From positions 1-64,000 of the forward strand of contig NZ_BMKZ01000017.1 of the NCBI RefSeq assembly GCF_014644735.1: a stretch of DNA of 64,000 bases, in the 5' to 3' direction. Of this stretch, positions 12,373-20,990 are shown in pieces. Numbering within the stretch: position 1 is the stretch's first letter; each line of letters starts with the position of its first letter. The translations under genes and the position numbers were made by a program. The notes below the pieces were generated by a model. The model worked only from the letters and a program-made list of their open reading frames with translations. It was not told where the DNA came from and searched no databases. The stretch comes from Caldalkalibacillus thermarum. Its GTDB lineage: Bacteria > Bacillota > Bacilli > Caldalkalibacillales > Caldalkalibacillaceae.

Positions 12373-13548
12373 TTATTTTTCCATAAAGCGTCTGATGCGC
12401 TTAATGGCTTCTTCCAGTGCTTCTAAGGAGGTGGCATAAGAAATGCGGACGTTGTGCGGTGCTCCGAAGGCACTTCCTGGAACCAAGGCCACCTTCTCTT
12501 CTTCCAACAACCCTTTGGCCCACTCATCCACCGTTGGATATGGGCTGTTTTGTACCACTTGCTGCACATTGGGGAACAGATAAAAAGCCCCCTCAGGTTG
12601 AACACAAGTAACCCCCGGCAGTTCAATCAGCTGGGCGTAGATTTTATCACGACGTTCTTGAAAAGCCTTCTTCATCCGCTCCAAAGGTTCCTGCGTGCCT
12701 TCAAGAGCGGCCAGGGCTGCGTATTGAGCCACCGACGTCGGATTAGACGTGCTATGGCTGGACAAGTCGGCAATGGCTTTCATGTAGGGTTGGGGACCAG
12801 CCACATAACCGATTCTCCAGCCCGTCATCGAATACGGTTTGGACATACCATTGACCACAAAGGTTTTGGCCCATACCTCATCAGAGAGGGAAGCTATGCT
12901 GACATGCTCAACGTCTCCGTAGATCAGCTTCTCATAAATCTCGTCAGAAATAATGAAAATATTGTGTTTCATACAAACATCAGCCAGTGCCGCCAACTCA
13001 TGTTTTCGGTACAGGCTGCCGGTCGGGTTGCTGGGTGAATTGATAATTACCGCCTTGGTTTTGGGCGTAATGACCTCCTCCAGCTGTTCGGGTGTGATCT
13101 TAAACTGATTCTCTTCCTTTCCTTCCACAAAAACGGGAATCCCCTCAGCTAATTTAACCTGCTCCGGATAACTCACCCAGTATGGAGTAGGAATAATCAC
13201 TTCATCCCCAGGGTTGACCAACACTTGGAAAATATTGTATAACGCATGCTTAGCCCCACTGCAAACAACAACCTGATCCACATTGTATGTCAAATTATTA
13301 TCCCGCTTGAGCTTATGTACAATCGCTTCCCTTAATTGGGGGATACCAGCGGAAGGGGTATATTTGGTATGCCCCTCTTTCATGGCCTGGTAGGCTGCTT
13401 CTATAATATGTTCAGGTGTATTAAAATCGGGTTCCCCCGCACCCAAGCCGATCACATCATGCCCTTCTGCACGCAGCATTTTAGCTTTAGCTGTGATGGC
13501 CAAGGTAGATGAAGGTGTTAATTTTGACACTCGGTTTGCTAGTGGCAT
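12373..13548 (-). CDS. aspB: Aspartate aminotransferase (class I PLP enzyme)
   Basis: It moves the amino group between aspartate and 2-oxoglutarate. The 391-residue protein is of the subgroup Ib thermophilic type. The PLP lysine is in NGMSKPYSMTGWRIGY, NSPSNPTG supplies a substrate-side asparagine, and VRISYATS near the C-terminus holds the arginine that binds the alpha-carboxylate. The aspB-asnS-dnaD-nth order is conserved with B. subtilis. A terminator separates it from the FtsH-like gene upstream, so it should have its own promoter in the short gap at 13549-13598. Confidence 0.95.
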   Translation of the reverse strand: MPLANRVSKLTPSSTLAITAKAKMLRAEGHDVIGLGAGEPDFNTPEHIIEAAYQAMKEGHTKYTPSAGIPQLREAIVHKLKRDNNLTYNVDQVVVCSGAKHALYNIFQVLVNPGDEVIIPTPYWVSYPEQVKLAEGIPVFVEGKEENQFKITPEQLEEVITPKTKAVIINSPSNPTGSLYRKHELAALADVCMKHNIFIISDEIYEKLIYGDVEHVSIASLSDEVWAKTFVVNGMSKPYSMTGWRIGYVAGPQPYMKAIADLSSHSTSNPTSVAQYAALAALEGTQEPLERMKKAFQERRDKIYAQLIELPGVTCVQPEGAFYLFPNVQQVVQNSPYPTVDEWAKGLLEEEKVALVPGSAFGAPHNVRISYATSLEALEEAIKRIRRFMEK

Positions 13549-13598
13549 ACGCTAACGTCCTCCTCATCTTGTATAACATTGTTCTTTTATTATACAAC

Positions 13599-13627
13599 AA
13601 AAAACCCCTTCGTCTCCAAAGGGGTTT
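13599..13627 (-). terminator. Intrinsic terminator of the FtsH-like gene
   Basis: On the minus strand AACCCCTT and AAGGGGTT form an 8-bp stem followed by a run of T. The upstream arm overlaps the stop codon. Confidence 0.85.
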
Positions 13628-15125
13628 AAGAAATTTCTTTTGTTTTGCCGTATTTGTTCAACAACTGGCGAAACGCATCGCCGCTTAAACGTTCTTCATG
13701 CACCAGGATATCAAAAGCTTGTCTGAAGACGGCATCATGTTCCACTAGCAGCTGCTTTGTCCGCTCAAACAGCTGGTCAATGATAAAGGTCATTTCTTCT
13801 TGCAGCCGGCCTTTAGGCACATGCTCAACCGAGACAATCCCTAGCCGGGACAACCCTGTCTCAATCATGTGCTGAGCACACTGTAAAGCCTGATCAAAAT
13901 CATTTTTGGCGCCTGTACTCCGTTCACCAAAATAGATCTCCTCGGCTGCCGCCCCTGCCAGGCAAATCATAATCTGTTCTTCCAGATAGGATTTGGTATA
14001 TAAATGTTGCTCTTGAGGAGGGGATTGACGCACGTATCCAAGGGCGCCTCCTCTCGGAACCAAGACCACTTGAGCAACAGAGCAGGGACGGAGCACTTCC
14101 GAGCAAATAGCATGCCCCAGCTCGTGATACGCTACACGCCGTTTTTCTTCCCCTGTGGACTCCTTATCCGTTTGCTCACCTAACATGACCTTTTCAATCG
14201 CTAGGGCAATATGGTTGCGGTTAATTGTTTTCTCTTCCGCTCGGAACGCATAAATGGCTGCTTCGTTAGCCACACTCTCCAGCTGTGCGCCTGATAAACC
14301 GTACGTATCCTTGGCCACTTCATCCAGGTTAACATCGCCAGCCAACGGTTTATGGCGGAAGTGAAGCTCGAGTATATGTTTGCGGGCCCGTTTGTCAGGC
14401 AAGTCGACACGAATCAGCCGGTCAAACCGTCCTGGCCGGAGCAAAGCCGGATCAAGCATATCCACACGATTAGTCGCTGCTATGATCAAGAGGCGTGGAT
14501 GCTCTGTCGTGTTGATTCCGTCCATTTCCGTCAACAGCTGGTTTAACGTTTGGTCATATTCCTTTTGCTGGCGGCCATCACGCTTGCCCCCAATGGCATC
14601 AATCTCATCAATAAAGATGACACCGCGGGAGAGGCCTTTCTCCAGGGCCAGCTGCTTTACTTCTTTAAACAGGTCACGTATCCGGCTAGCCCCCACCCCC
14701 ACATACATTTCCACAAACTCACTGCCTGAGGCAGCCACAAAAGCAGCTTCAGCATAGTTTGCTGCTGCTTTTGCCATTAACGTTTTCCCGGTTCCAGGGG
14801 GACCTGTTAACAAAATGCCTTTCAAGGGACGAATGCCATATCGCCGTGCCCGTTCGTCAAATTTCAGAAAATCAATGGCCTCTTTTAGTTCCTGTTTTGG
14901 TTTTTCCAGCCCACCGATATCTTCAAACGTGACACCGGTATCGTTCACTTCGTGGTAACGCTTGCGCTTATCCTTGCCCACAGGCAAGGAGCCTTGCCGA
15001 TGGAGAACATAGACAAGTCCCGCTATCAAAGCCACAAACAAAAGCGGACCGACGTTAACACCTAAATAAATAAGGAAAAGGATAAAAGGAGGAATTGCAC
15101 CAATCAGCCATTCCTTAGTCATCAT
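13626..15125 (-). CDS. Short FtsH-like AAA+ membrane metalloprotease lacking the extracytoplasmic domain
   Basis: Residues count from ATG 15125. Two close hydrophobic stretches (about 7-21 and 27-41) form a membrane hairpin, instead of the two segments flanking an extracytoplasmic domain of about 80 residues in standard FtsH. The AAA+ module follows: Walker A GPPGTGKT (108-115), pore loop FVEMYVG, Walker B IFIDEID (170-176) and the second region of homology LLRPGRFDR. The protease zinc motif is HELGH (334-338), with the third ligand in NDFDQA. All catalytic residues are present, so an active enzyme is likely. The 499 residues are short for FtsH. The start overlaps the end of the partner gene; AGGGGG lies upstream. 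In B. subtilis ypmB and aspB are adjacent, so this is an insertion. Confidence 0.85.
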   Translation of the reverse strand: MMTKEWLIGAIPPFILFLIYLGVNVGPLLFVALIAGLVYVLHRQGSLPVGKDKRKRYHEVNDTGVTFEDIGGLEKPKQELKEAIDFLKFDERARRYGIRPLKGILLTGPPGTGKTLMAKAAANYAEAAFVAASGSEFVEMYVGVGASRIRDLFKEVKQLALEKGLSRGVIFIDEIDAIGGKRDGRQQKEYDQTLNQLLTEMDGINTTEHPRLLIIAATNRVDMLDPALLRPGRFDRLIRVDLPDKRARKHILELHFRHKPLAGDVNLDEVAKDTYGLSGAQLESVANEAAIYAFRAEEKTINRNHIALAIEKVMLGEQTDKESTGEEKRRVAYHELGHAICSEVLRPCSVAQVVLVPRGGALGYVRQSPPQEQHLYTKSYLEEQIMICLAGAAAEEIYFGERSTGAKNDFDQALQCAQHMIETGLSRLGIVSVEHVPKGRLQEEMTFIIDQLFERTKQLLVEHDAVFRQAFDILVHEERLSGDAFRQLLNKYGKTKEIS

Positions 15126-15645
15126 CAAGCATGCCCCCTGTCCGTTCAGGTGCAGGAAAATGAAGATAAACCTCTCGGCCTGTGGAGGGATCCAGATAAA
15201 TGAATACGCCTTTTTCCGCGACAATGACGTAACCATCCCGCACCTCATCGTTCGCCTTCAGTTTCTCAATGTAATGCTGGATGTCACGATAGCGGTGATG
15301 ATAAATGCTTTCGGCAAACGCGGCAGAATGCTTCAGCCAAAAAGGGTTAAACTCTCCTTGTTCGGCACTAATCGTCATGACGTATGGTAAATCCAATTCT
15401 TGTAAAAAACCATCCAATTTTGCGTATAAGGGGTAAAATTGATCAGGGTTATGAAAACGGACCGTTATTTCGACACCTTTCCGGGTGGCATTCAATTCCA
15501 CCAATTCAATGCCTTCTTTATCTTCAAACCATGCTTGGATGGGTTTTTCCGTATTGAGATGCTGATATCCAAACCAACTGCCAAATAAAACCAAGGCGGT
15601 AATTAATGAGGAGAGGAGGACTGTTTTCCACTTCAGTTTAACCAT
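15115..15645 (-). CDS. Unknown single-pass membrane protein paired with the FtsH-like protease
   Basis: The family is unknown to me. The 176-residue protein starts at an ATG with GGGAGG nine bases upstream; an in-frame ATG further up lacks a site. Basic residues (VKLKWK) and one transmembrane segment (about 8-27) lead to an outside domain of about 145 residues, with FHNPDQFYPLYAKLDGFLQEL, then a helix rich in H and Y, and a last strand pair ending YLHFPAPE. Its stop overlaps the start of the protease gene, implying translational coupling. I infer that it supplies the outside domain missing from the protease, or presents substrates to it. Confidence 0.7.
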   Translation of the reverse strand: MVKLKWKTVLLSSLITALVLFGSWFGYQHLNTEKPIQAWFEDKEGIELVELNATRKGVEITVRFHNPDQFYPLYAKLDGFLQELDLPYVMTISAEQGEFNPFWLKHSAAFAESIYHHRYRDIQHYIEKLKANDEVRDGYVIVAEKGVFIYLDPSTGREVYLHFPAPERTGGMLDDD

Positions 15646-15725
15646 CTTTAACTTCCTCCCTGTTATCAAATGCATAATTGAGTATATCATACCTTGATAT
15701 ACTTTTCCTTGTTACTTATTTCCAT

Positions 15726-15755
15726 TAAAAAACCCCCGCCCTGGGGACGGAGGTT
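15726..15755 (-). terminator. Intrinsic terminator after ypmB
   Basis: On the minus strand AACCTCCG and CGGGGGTT pair (with a G-U), followed by TTTTAA. It overlaps the ypmB stop and separates ypmB from the protease pair. Confidence 0.75.
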
Positions 15756-16230
15756 AATTTTCCAATGTATAGCGTTTGATGAATTGACCGTTGTCCATGG
15801 CATAATATACATAATGCCAGCGCCCTTCCTCGTCAATGGCCACGATCTCCCAGCATAACTCATGATTGGTATACGCTGGCCTGACGGCTTTGACTGTCCT
15901 GTATGCGCGATCAGTTAACAGCCGAAGCACAGCTTCTTCTTCGCTCAGCTGGACATGTTCATCAACAGCAAAAGTCTTAACTTGTCCTTCTTCATCTACA
16001 ACAGCAAAAACCGTCTGTTCTTGATCATCCCGCATCGTGAAAATAAAGTAAGTTTGATCGCAATGAAAACGGGATTGATCCACTATCTTCCAGCCTGTTT
16101 CCGCTTCTGCTAAAGCTTGTGCTTCAGCTAAACCTGTCTGCTGGTCTTGCTGAAGGGAGAGTACGATATCGACGATTAACCATAGGATAAGTGCCAGACA
16201 AACACTGCTTGCGATCAGCCATTTTTTCAT
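15754..16230 (-). CDS. ypmB: YpmB-like membrane-anchored PepSY-type protein (DUF5590)
   Basis: The 158-residue protein has an N-terminal transmembrane anchor (about 4-25) and an outside part with two PepSY-like halves: AQALAEAETGWKIVDQSRF, then VQLSEEEAVLRLLTD and a final strand WHYVYYAMDNGQFIKRYTLEN. Position and architecture match B. subtilis YpmB, whose role is unknown. The start codon lies five bases after the stop of the lipoprotein gene, and AAAGGAT is the ribosome binding site, overlapping that gene. The lipoprotein and ypmB therefore form a pair. Confidence 0.8.
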   Translation of the reverse strand: MKKWLIASSVCLALILWLIVDIVLSLQQDQQTGLAEAQALAEAETGWKIVDQSRFHCDQTYFIFTMRDDQEQTVFAVVDEEGQVKTFAVDEHVQLSEEEAVLRLLTDRAYRTVKAVRPAYTNHELCWEIVAIDEEGRWHYVYYAMDNGQFIKRYTLEN

Positions 16231-16231
16231 G

Positions 16232-17002
16232 TTACTCGATCCTTTGCTTATTTAGATTTACCTCCTTCCTCAAGTCAAAATGGAGTGTCTCTAACGGGTA
16301 ACCATGTTTTTGCAATTGGAATGTAAAGCCTTTTATCTGCCAGTCCCCTTGCTTTTCATCAATGAGGAGCTGATACTTAACTGAAAAATCGGCAAGGGAT
16401 GCTTGCCAGGGCACATCCAAATGCGCCGTTAAATATTTAGTAAAAAAATCACTGATGACCTGCCCTGGCAAAGAGAAGTCCACTTGCCACTGTGCTTTGG
16501 AAGGGCTAAATGAGACGTATTCATACTGCCTGTGCTTAACGGCTTCATGCAACAGCTGGATATGATATACAGGAAGCAATAAAGCCACTTCCTTCTCCGA
16601 TATGTTCCGTATGGCAGAGCCGTGTTGAAGGGTGATTTTTCCCCCTTTATTTTCCAGGCTAAATAACGGTTCATCTTCACTGACAGCATTTAACTCCCAG
16701 TGATTCTCATTTCGGTAGTGAACCGTATAGATCCGCTCTTCTTCTTCACCGACATTAATGACGTACATCCGCTCTTGGCCATCATCTGCTTCCCATACTT
16801 GTAAACTCTCGGCCAAAGCGGTTTTGTGTAAATCATCATGGACTTTTTCCCATGTTTGCCATGAGCTGTGCCCATTTGCTTGGAGTGTGCTGCCAGCTGA
16901 AATCGTTCCTGGTCCAGCCGGTTCTGGATCGTTTTGCTTTCCTTGACAGGCCATTAAGCCCATCAGCAAAACAACCGCTATTAAACATATGGCTCTTTTC
17001 AC
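16232..17002 (-). CDS. Unknown lipoprotein upstream of ypmB
   Basis: The 256-residue protein starts at GTG, with GGAGG eight bases upstream. The signal peptide KRAICLIAVVLLMGLMAC ends in a lipobox (LMAC, Cys at 19). A polar linker (QGKQNDPEPAGPG) precedes a mixed beta domain; KWQVDFSL-like strands and a repeat of short hydrophobic strands suggest a PepSY/YpmB-like or outer-face sensory fold. B. subtilis has a 56-residue YpmA here, which this is not. I cannot name its function. Tight linkage with ypmB suggests that the two act together at the outer face of the membrane. Confidence 0.7.
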   Translation of the reverse strand: MKRAICLIAVVLLMGLMACQGKQNDPEPAGPGTISAGSTLQANGHSSWQTWEKVHDDLHKTALAESLQVWEADDGQERMYVINVGEEEERIYTVHYRNENHWELNAVSEDEPLFSLENKGGKITLQHGSAIRNISEKEVALLLPVYHIQLLHEAVKHRQYEYVSFSPSKAQWQVDFSLPGQVISDFFTKYLTAHLDVPWQASLADFSVKYQLLIDEKQGDWQIKGFTFQLQKHGYPLETLHFDLRKEVNLNKQRIE

Positions 17003-17165
17003 CCTCCGCTCCTCCTTATAATAAGACCCCTGTATGGATTTAACTCCCTGTTGAACGGGCTGCTATTATCATGTATATCTTTTTTGCCAGCCAGATATGT
17101 CGGTAACGTATCGTTAAAGAGTGGAGAAGGTGGCAGATCCATATGCTTTGCCTAAATACTGTTAC

Positions 17166-17194
17166 TTATAGTGTGCGCTAATTGACCCATACTA
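17166..17194 (+). promoter_or_regulatory. Candidate forespore (SigF/SigG-type) promoter of the 59-residue gene
   Basis: CATACTA (17188-17194) fits the forespore -10 form CATAMTA. TTATA (17166-17170) fits four of five positions of the -35 form gHATR, with a 17-base spacer. The start point would lie near 17200, a few bases before a strong ribosome binding site. Confidence 0.5.
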
Positions 17195-17224
17195 AACTTA
17201 CCGCTCTTTAAGGAGGGCGAAGAA

Positions 17225-17404
17225 ATGCGCAGCGAACCGCTGGACAGGCCAACGCCACCTTCTTTTCAAGACAGCTGGGATGCCCCTTATCATCCCGACC
17301 TGTTTGAAAAAACCAAGAAGTGGTACCGCCCGCATGCCGCTTTGGAGAAAAACAGGCGTGAAGAAATGACGTACCGCCACATTTTTTTCCCGCATCACAT
17401 TTAA
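17225..17404 (+). CDS. Small 59-residue protein, probable spore protein
   Basis: The gene is below the usual length cut-off but well supported. AAGGAGG (17210-17216) lies eight bases before the ATG, and the frame is open for 59 codons to TAA at 17402. The product begins MRSEPLDRPTPPSFQDSWDA and ends with a basic, aromatic stretch, EMTYRHIFFPHHI. It is rich in Pro, His, Tyr and Trp, lacks Cys, and has no membrane segment. I recognise no family. The forespore-type promoter just upstream and the isolated position on the strand opposite its neighbours suggest a small spore protein. That role is inference; the existence of the gene is fairly sure. Confidence 0.65.
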   Translation: MRSEPLDRPTPPSFQDSWDAPYHPDLFEKTKKWYRPHAALEKNRREEMTYRHIFFPHHI

Positions 17405-17426
17405 AAAATCCCCTACCCTACACCCG

Positions 17427-17447
17427 GCTCAACCGTAAAGGTTGAGC
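17427..17447. terminator. Inverted repeat between convergent genes, possible weak bidirectional terminator
   Basis: GCTCAACC and GGTTGAGC form an 8-bp stem with loop GTAAA between the 59-residue gene and mtaD. Neither side has a T run, so termination is uncertain. Confidence 0.4.
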
Positions 17448-17470
17448 TTACATAGTTGGTGAACCTGAAA

Positions 17471-18772
17471 TCAGTATACCTGAAACAGCTCTTTAAGCAC
17501 ACGGTTTGCTTCATAAATAATTTTCTCCTCATCCAGAGTGACACACTGGCCATCTTTGACCACCTGTTTCCCTTGAACATAGACATGACAGACATCGCTT
17601 CCACTTGCAGAGTAAACAATGTGTGAAACCGGGTCATGGACAGGTTGCAAATGGGCTTGGTTTGGGGTAATGATGATAAAATCAGCTTCTTTTCCGGGCT
17701 CAAGCGCACCCACATGAGGAACAAAGGCACATTCAGCCCCCCACCTTGTTCCCATTTTAAGTGCCACTTGAGCCGGAACAACAGTAGGATCTTGATTCAC
17801 CCCTTTGTGGATCAAAGCAGCCAGGCGCACTTCTTGAAACATATCTAAATTGTTGTTGGAGGCGGCGCTGTCTGTGCCAATGGACAAGCGGAAACCTCTT
17901 TCCAATAATTTAGGAACCAGTGCGATGCCTGAGCCCAATTTCAGGTTGCTGGCCGGATTGTGAGATATTTTTACATCATATTCCTGTAAAATATCCATTT
18001 CCTCTTCTTCCAGATGAACCGCATGGGCCACAAGTGTCGGACGCTCAAAGACACCGATATCCCGCAAATGGGGAACCGGACGTTTGCCGTATTGGCTTAC
18101 ATTTTGCCGAACTTCCCCGGCTGTTTCCGATAAGTGAATGTGCACAGGCAGATCAAGTTGATGAGCCCGGTCCACGATGCGGTCAATATAAGCCGGTGGG
18201 CATGTATACGGCGCATGGGGAGCCATCATCGTCGTAATCCGCCCCTCAGCCTGACCATGCCAGTTGCGGGCAAATTCTGTCGCTTCTTTCAACTTGGCGG
18301 TCTGTTCCTCCTGAGAACACAGCCCGATAATGCCGCGGGCTAATACCCCACGGATCCCCGCCTCTTCCACCACTTCTGCTACCGCATCCATATGGTCATA
18401 CATATCCACAAAACAGGTGGTTCCCGACTTGAGCATTTCCACCACGGCCAAAGCAGTTCCCCAGCGTACCGTATCCCGGTTAAAGCGGGCTTCCATGGGC
18501 CACATCTTTTCCTCCAGCCATTCTTTTAAAGGGGCGTCATCGGCGTAACCCCGCAAAATGGACATGGCCGCATGCCCGTGAGTATTGACCCAGCCTGGCA
18601 TGACCCACTGGCCTTTTAAATCGATGACCTGATCAATATCTGCTTCCTGTTCGGGTTGTCCCGAACCAACAGCAACAATGTTTTTGCCTTCAACCAACAG
18701 ATAACCTTCACGAAACCACTCGTTCTGTTCATTGGCTGTTATAATCACGCCATTTTTAAACAATGTCTTCAA
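17471..18772 (-). CDS. mtaD: 5'-methylthioadenosine/S-adenosylhomocysteine deaminase
   Basis: This amidohydrolase converts methylthioadenosine or S-adenosylhomocysteine to the inosine form during nucleoside salvage. The 433-residue TIM-barrel protein has metal-binding His65 and His67 in NTHGH, the HIHLSE strand at about 210, HNPASNLKLGSG, and the catalytic aspartate in GTDSAASNN at about 300. The SsnA/GuaD-like C-terminal composite domain closes the protein. The family also includes guanine and cytosine deaminases, so the substrate is not certain. It stands alone; 69 bases separate it from the pseudo-MBL gene upstream. Confidence 0.85.
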   Translation of the reverse strand: MKTLFKNGVIITANEQNEWFREGYLLVEGKNIVAVGSGQPEQEADIDQVIDLKGQWVMPGWVNTHGHAAMSILRGYADDAPLKEWLEEKMWPMEARFNRDTVRWGTALAVVEMLKSGTTCFVDMYDHMDAVAEVVEEAGIRGVLARGIIGLCSQEEQTAKLKEATEFARNWHGQAEGRITTMMAPHAPYTCPPAYIDRIVDRAHQLDLPVHIHLSETAGEVRQNVSQYGKRPVPHLRDIGVFERPTLVAHAVHLEEEEMDILQEYDVKISHNPASNLKLGSGIALVPKLLERGFRLSIGTDSAASNNNLDMFQEVRLAALIHKGVNQDPTVVPAQVALKMGTRWGAECAFVPHVGALEPGKEADFIIITPNQAHLQPVHDPVSHIVYSASGSDVCHVYVQGKQVVKDGQCVTLDEEKIIYEANRVLKELFQVY

Positions 18773-18839
18773 TGTCCATCATCCTCTGCTAGAGTGATTG
18801 CCTTGTTTTCTATTCTCTTCCGGTCATTTAAATTCCTGC

Positions 18840-19715
18840 TTAAGAAGGCAAAACAAAGACCAAGTAATCCTCCTTTTGGCTGACAACGAGAATGTGGCCG
18901 TGTTTTCTGACCGGGTAGACGTCCAGCCATGATGATTCCAAACGTTCCATCACTTCAGGTTCATCTGTATCTGCTGAGCGGTAAAAGATGATGGCCACAT
19001 GGGCATCTACTTCTTCCAAAAAATCCTCACTGGAAGCGTTCATACTGCCAAAATTGCTCACTTTCAATATGTGGGAGCGTAAATCGTATTGCTTCATTAA
19101 TTCTTTTTCAACTTTTTTCGAAATCGTCCCGGTAAACAAAAAACGCTGCTGACCATGAACCAATTGAAAAACCAGGGAATTGTCCGGCAAAGAAAGGGAC
19201 AACCGCTGTTGGGGATGAAACACTTTCAGTTCACAGGCTTCATCTAACCTGATTGTGTCGCCTGCAATCAAGGGCTGGAGCTCAGCATGTTCTGTTTTTT
19301 CTAAAGAGGTAAACAGGCCATCCAGATAAAAAGGATAATAAATATGCCGGGGTTCATATAAATCTACAATCAGCTCCAAATTGCCCACAAACTCTTCTTG
19401 CTGGCTGGTAATCACTAAGTGGTGGATATGTTCAATTTGCTGTTCTCTTAAGAAACGGATTAACTCCCTTTGTGAGGCCTTGCTTCCCGTGTCAACCAGC
19501 ATCGCTTCACCGTTTTCCAGTTGAATTAATGTGGCTTCACCTTGTTTAAGTTGAATGAAATATACTCTCATGCCCTCATCAGGAATTATCTTGCGCAGGT
19601 TTTTGGGACTAAAGGCTTTGCCGGTTCCAGCGTCTATGATCAGGCTGACAAGGAAGACAATGAGCAAAAGCACCATTAACCTGCGCTGACTGCGGGAAAG
19701 AAGCCTTATCTTCAT
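18840..19715 (-). CDS. Membrane-anchored metallo-beta-lactamase-fold protein without metal ligands
   Basis: The 291-residue protein has one N-terminal transmembrane segment (about 11-29) and a ComEC-type MBL domain outside. The scaffold is clear: VYFIQLKQGEATLIQLENG, MLVDTG, DNSLVFQLVHGQQRFLFTG, LKVSNFGS, then SSEDFLEEV. All metal-ligand motifs are altered. The HxDxDH loop reads TSQQEEF, the TGD aspartate is Thr (FTGTI), and the HHGS motif reads NFGS. It therefore probably cannot act as a zinc hydrolase, and a binding or structural role is likely. The start overlaps the stop of the TPR gene (ATGA), so the two are coupled. Confidence 0.75.
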   Translation of the reverse strand: MKIRLLSRSQRRLMVLLLIVFLVSLIIDAGTGKAFSPKNLRKIIPDEGMRVYFIQLKQGEATLIQLENGEAMLVDTGSKASQRELIRFLREQQIEHIHHLVITSQQEEFVGNLELIVDLYEPRHIYYPFYLDGLFTSLEKTEHAELQPLIAGDTIRLDEACELKVFHPQQRLSLSLPDNSLVFQLVHGQQRFLFTGTISKKVEKELMKQYDLRSHILKVSNFGSMNASSEDFLEEVDAHVAIIFYRSADTDEPEVMERLESSWLDVYPVRKHGHILVVSQKEDYLVFVLPS

Positions 19716-20902
19716 CTTCCACCTGAGTGCTCCTCTTCCTTTATAACTTGCTGGGAAACAGACGCCTCAACGTGGGGGAACTGCCCTTCGTAAAGCCCGC
19801 GCAATCCTCGTACCAAAGGGTGGGCAGGTGCTTGCCGTTCCAAACGGGCAATCGCTTTGCGGGCTTTATGTTTGTGATTCCAAAATAACAGCATCCATGT
19901 ATAGGAGAGCTGAAGGTCCACTTCTTCGGGAAAAAGGGACAAAGCTTTAATAAACAACGGCTGACTGCGCTCTATATCTTTGGTCAATCCGTAATTCCAG
20001 GCTAAACCAGCCCACACTTCAGCATCCAAGCATCTTTCATCCCGTTTAAAAATGCGTTGATAGCACTGGATGGCCATTTGATACAAAGATTTTTGCTCAA
20101 AATGTTTAGCCATCTGTTTTAAAAGCTCCGGGTTTTCCTCCACTTGCAGCGCTTCAAACCAATAGGCGAATGCTGTATCCTCATCGCCTAGTTGCAAATA
20201 CACATTGCCAACCATATAAGGTCCCCGCCAGTCCCCAGGTGACAAATGCAGGTATAGCTTAAATTTTTCTAAACTTTGCTTGTACCTTTGCAACTGATAT
20301 AGAGTCTGGGCTTGATTAAACAGAATAATCCCTTTCCATTCATCCCGCACCTGTTCCAGATCAATCTTTTCAAAATAGTAATGGGCCTGTTCGTAGGCCT
20401 TTAACGTTCCCTGCAAACAAGCCAACCCATGGGCAGCCAGATGGTAAATATCCTCTTCTTTCGCGGTGTCAAGCAAAAATTGCATATGGTACTTCGCTTG
20501 TTCCAGCTGATTGGTAGCCAGATAAGCGTGAGCCAGAAACAGGCGTGCCACTTCAAAATCAGGATATTGCTCCAATACCCGGCTAAAATAAGGGATCGCT
20601 TGTTCAAACATCATGAGATCATAAAACGCCTTACCCTGTTTCCACTCCGGCCAATCGGTCACATCGATACACAGCGGGGAAACGGGTATCTGTTCGCAAA
20701 CCGTTCCATCTGGTCCGCTATAGGAAAGTTTGGACAACGCATCCTCAAATTTGATCCATTCCTCTAAGATTAATTCACTTTCCTTCTGCAACAAAGCCAG
20801 TTCATCCTGATACTCCGTTTGTGGTAACAAGCCTTTATTGTATTGCTGATGTAAGTCTGTTAATTTTTTGTGAAGCTGCTCAAAATATAATTTGATTTGC
20901 AT
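19712..20902 (-). CDS. TPR-repeat protein coupled to the pseudo-MBL protein
   Basis: The 396-residue soluble protein starts with a coiled-coil-like region (YFEQLHKKLTDLHQQYNKG) and then carries about seven tetratricopeptide repeats, for example KAFYDLMMFEQAIPYFSRVLEQYPD and QTLYQLQRYKQSLEKFKLYL. I chose ATG 20902, with GGTGG about eight bases upstream, over ATG 20917, which has none. No known family name fits. The four-base overlap with the pseudo-MBL gene points to a joint job, perhaps as a scaffold. In B. subtilis this position after panD is occupied by dinG, which is absent here. Confidence 0.7.
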   Translation of the reverse strand: MQIKLYFEQLHKKLTDLHQQYNKGLLPQTEYQDELALLQKESELILEEWIKFEDALSKLSYSGPDGTVCEQIPVSPLCIDVTDWPEWKQGKAFYDLMMFEQAIPYFSRVLEQYPDFEVARLFLAHAYLATNQLEQAKYHMQFLLDTAKEEDIYHLAAHGLACLQGTLKAYEQAHYYFEKIDLEQVRDEWKGIILFNQAQTLYQLQRYKQSLEKFKLYLHLSPGDWRGPYMVGNVYLQLGDEDTAFAYWFEALQVEENPELLKQMAKHFEQKSLYQMAIQCYQRIFKRDERCLDAEVWAGLAWNYGLTKDIERSQPLFIKALSLFPEEVDLQLSYTWMLLFWNHKHKARKAIARLERQAPAHPLVRGLRGLYEGQFPHVEASVSQQVIKEEEHSGGR

Positions 20903-20990
20903 AAAACAACCACCCATAATGTTTGTTTGTAGTGTTTCACACCGTAACGGTAGCTATACAACACATGATGGGTGGATAGTTGCGAAAATC

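Noticed and set aside
15125-15248. N-terminal extension of the FtsH-like protein
   Set aside because: It would lie inside the partner gene; ATG 15125 follows a plausible ribosome binding site and gives a typical membrane start.
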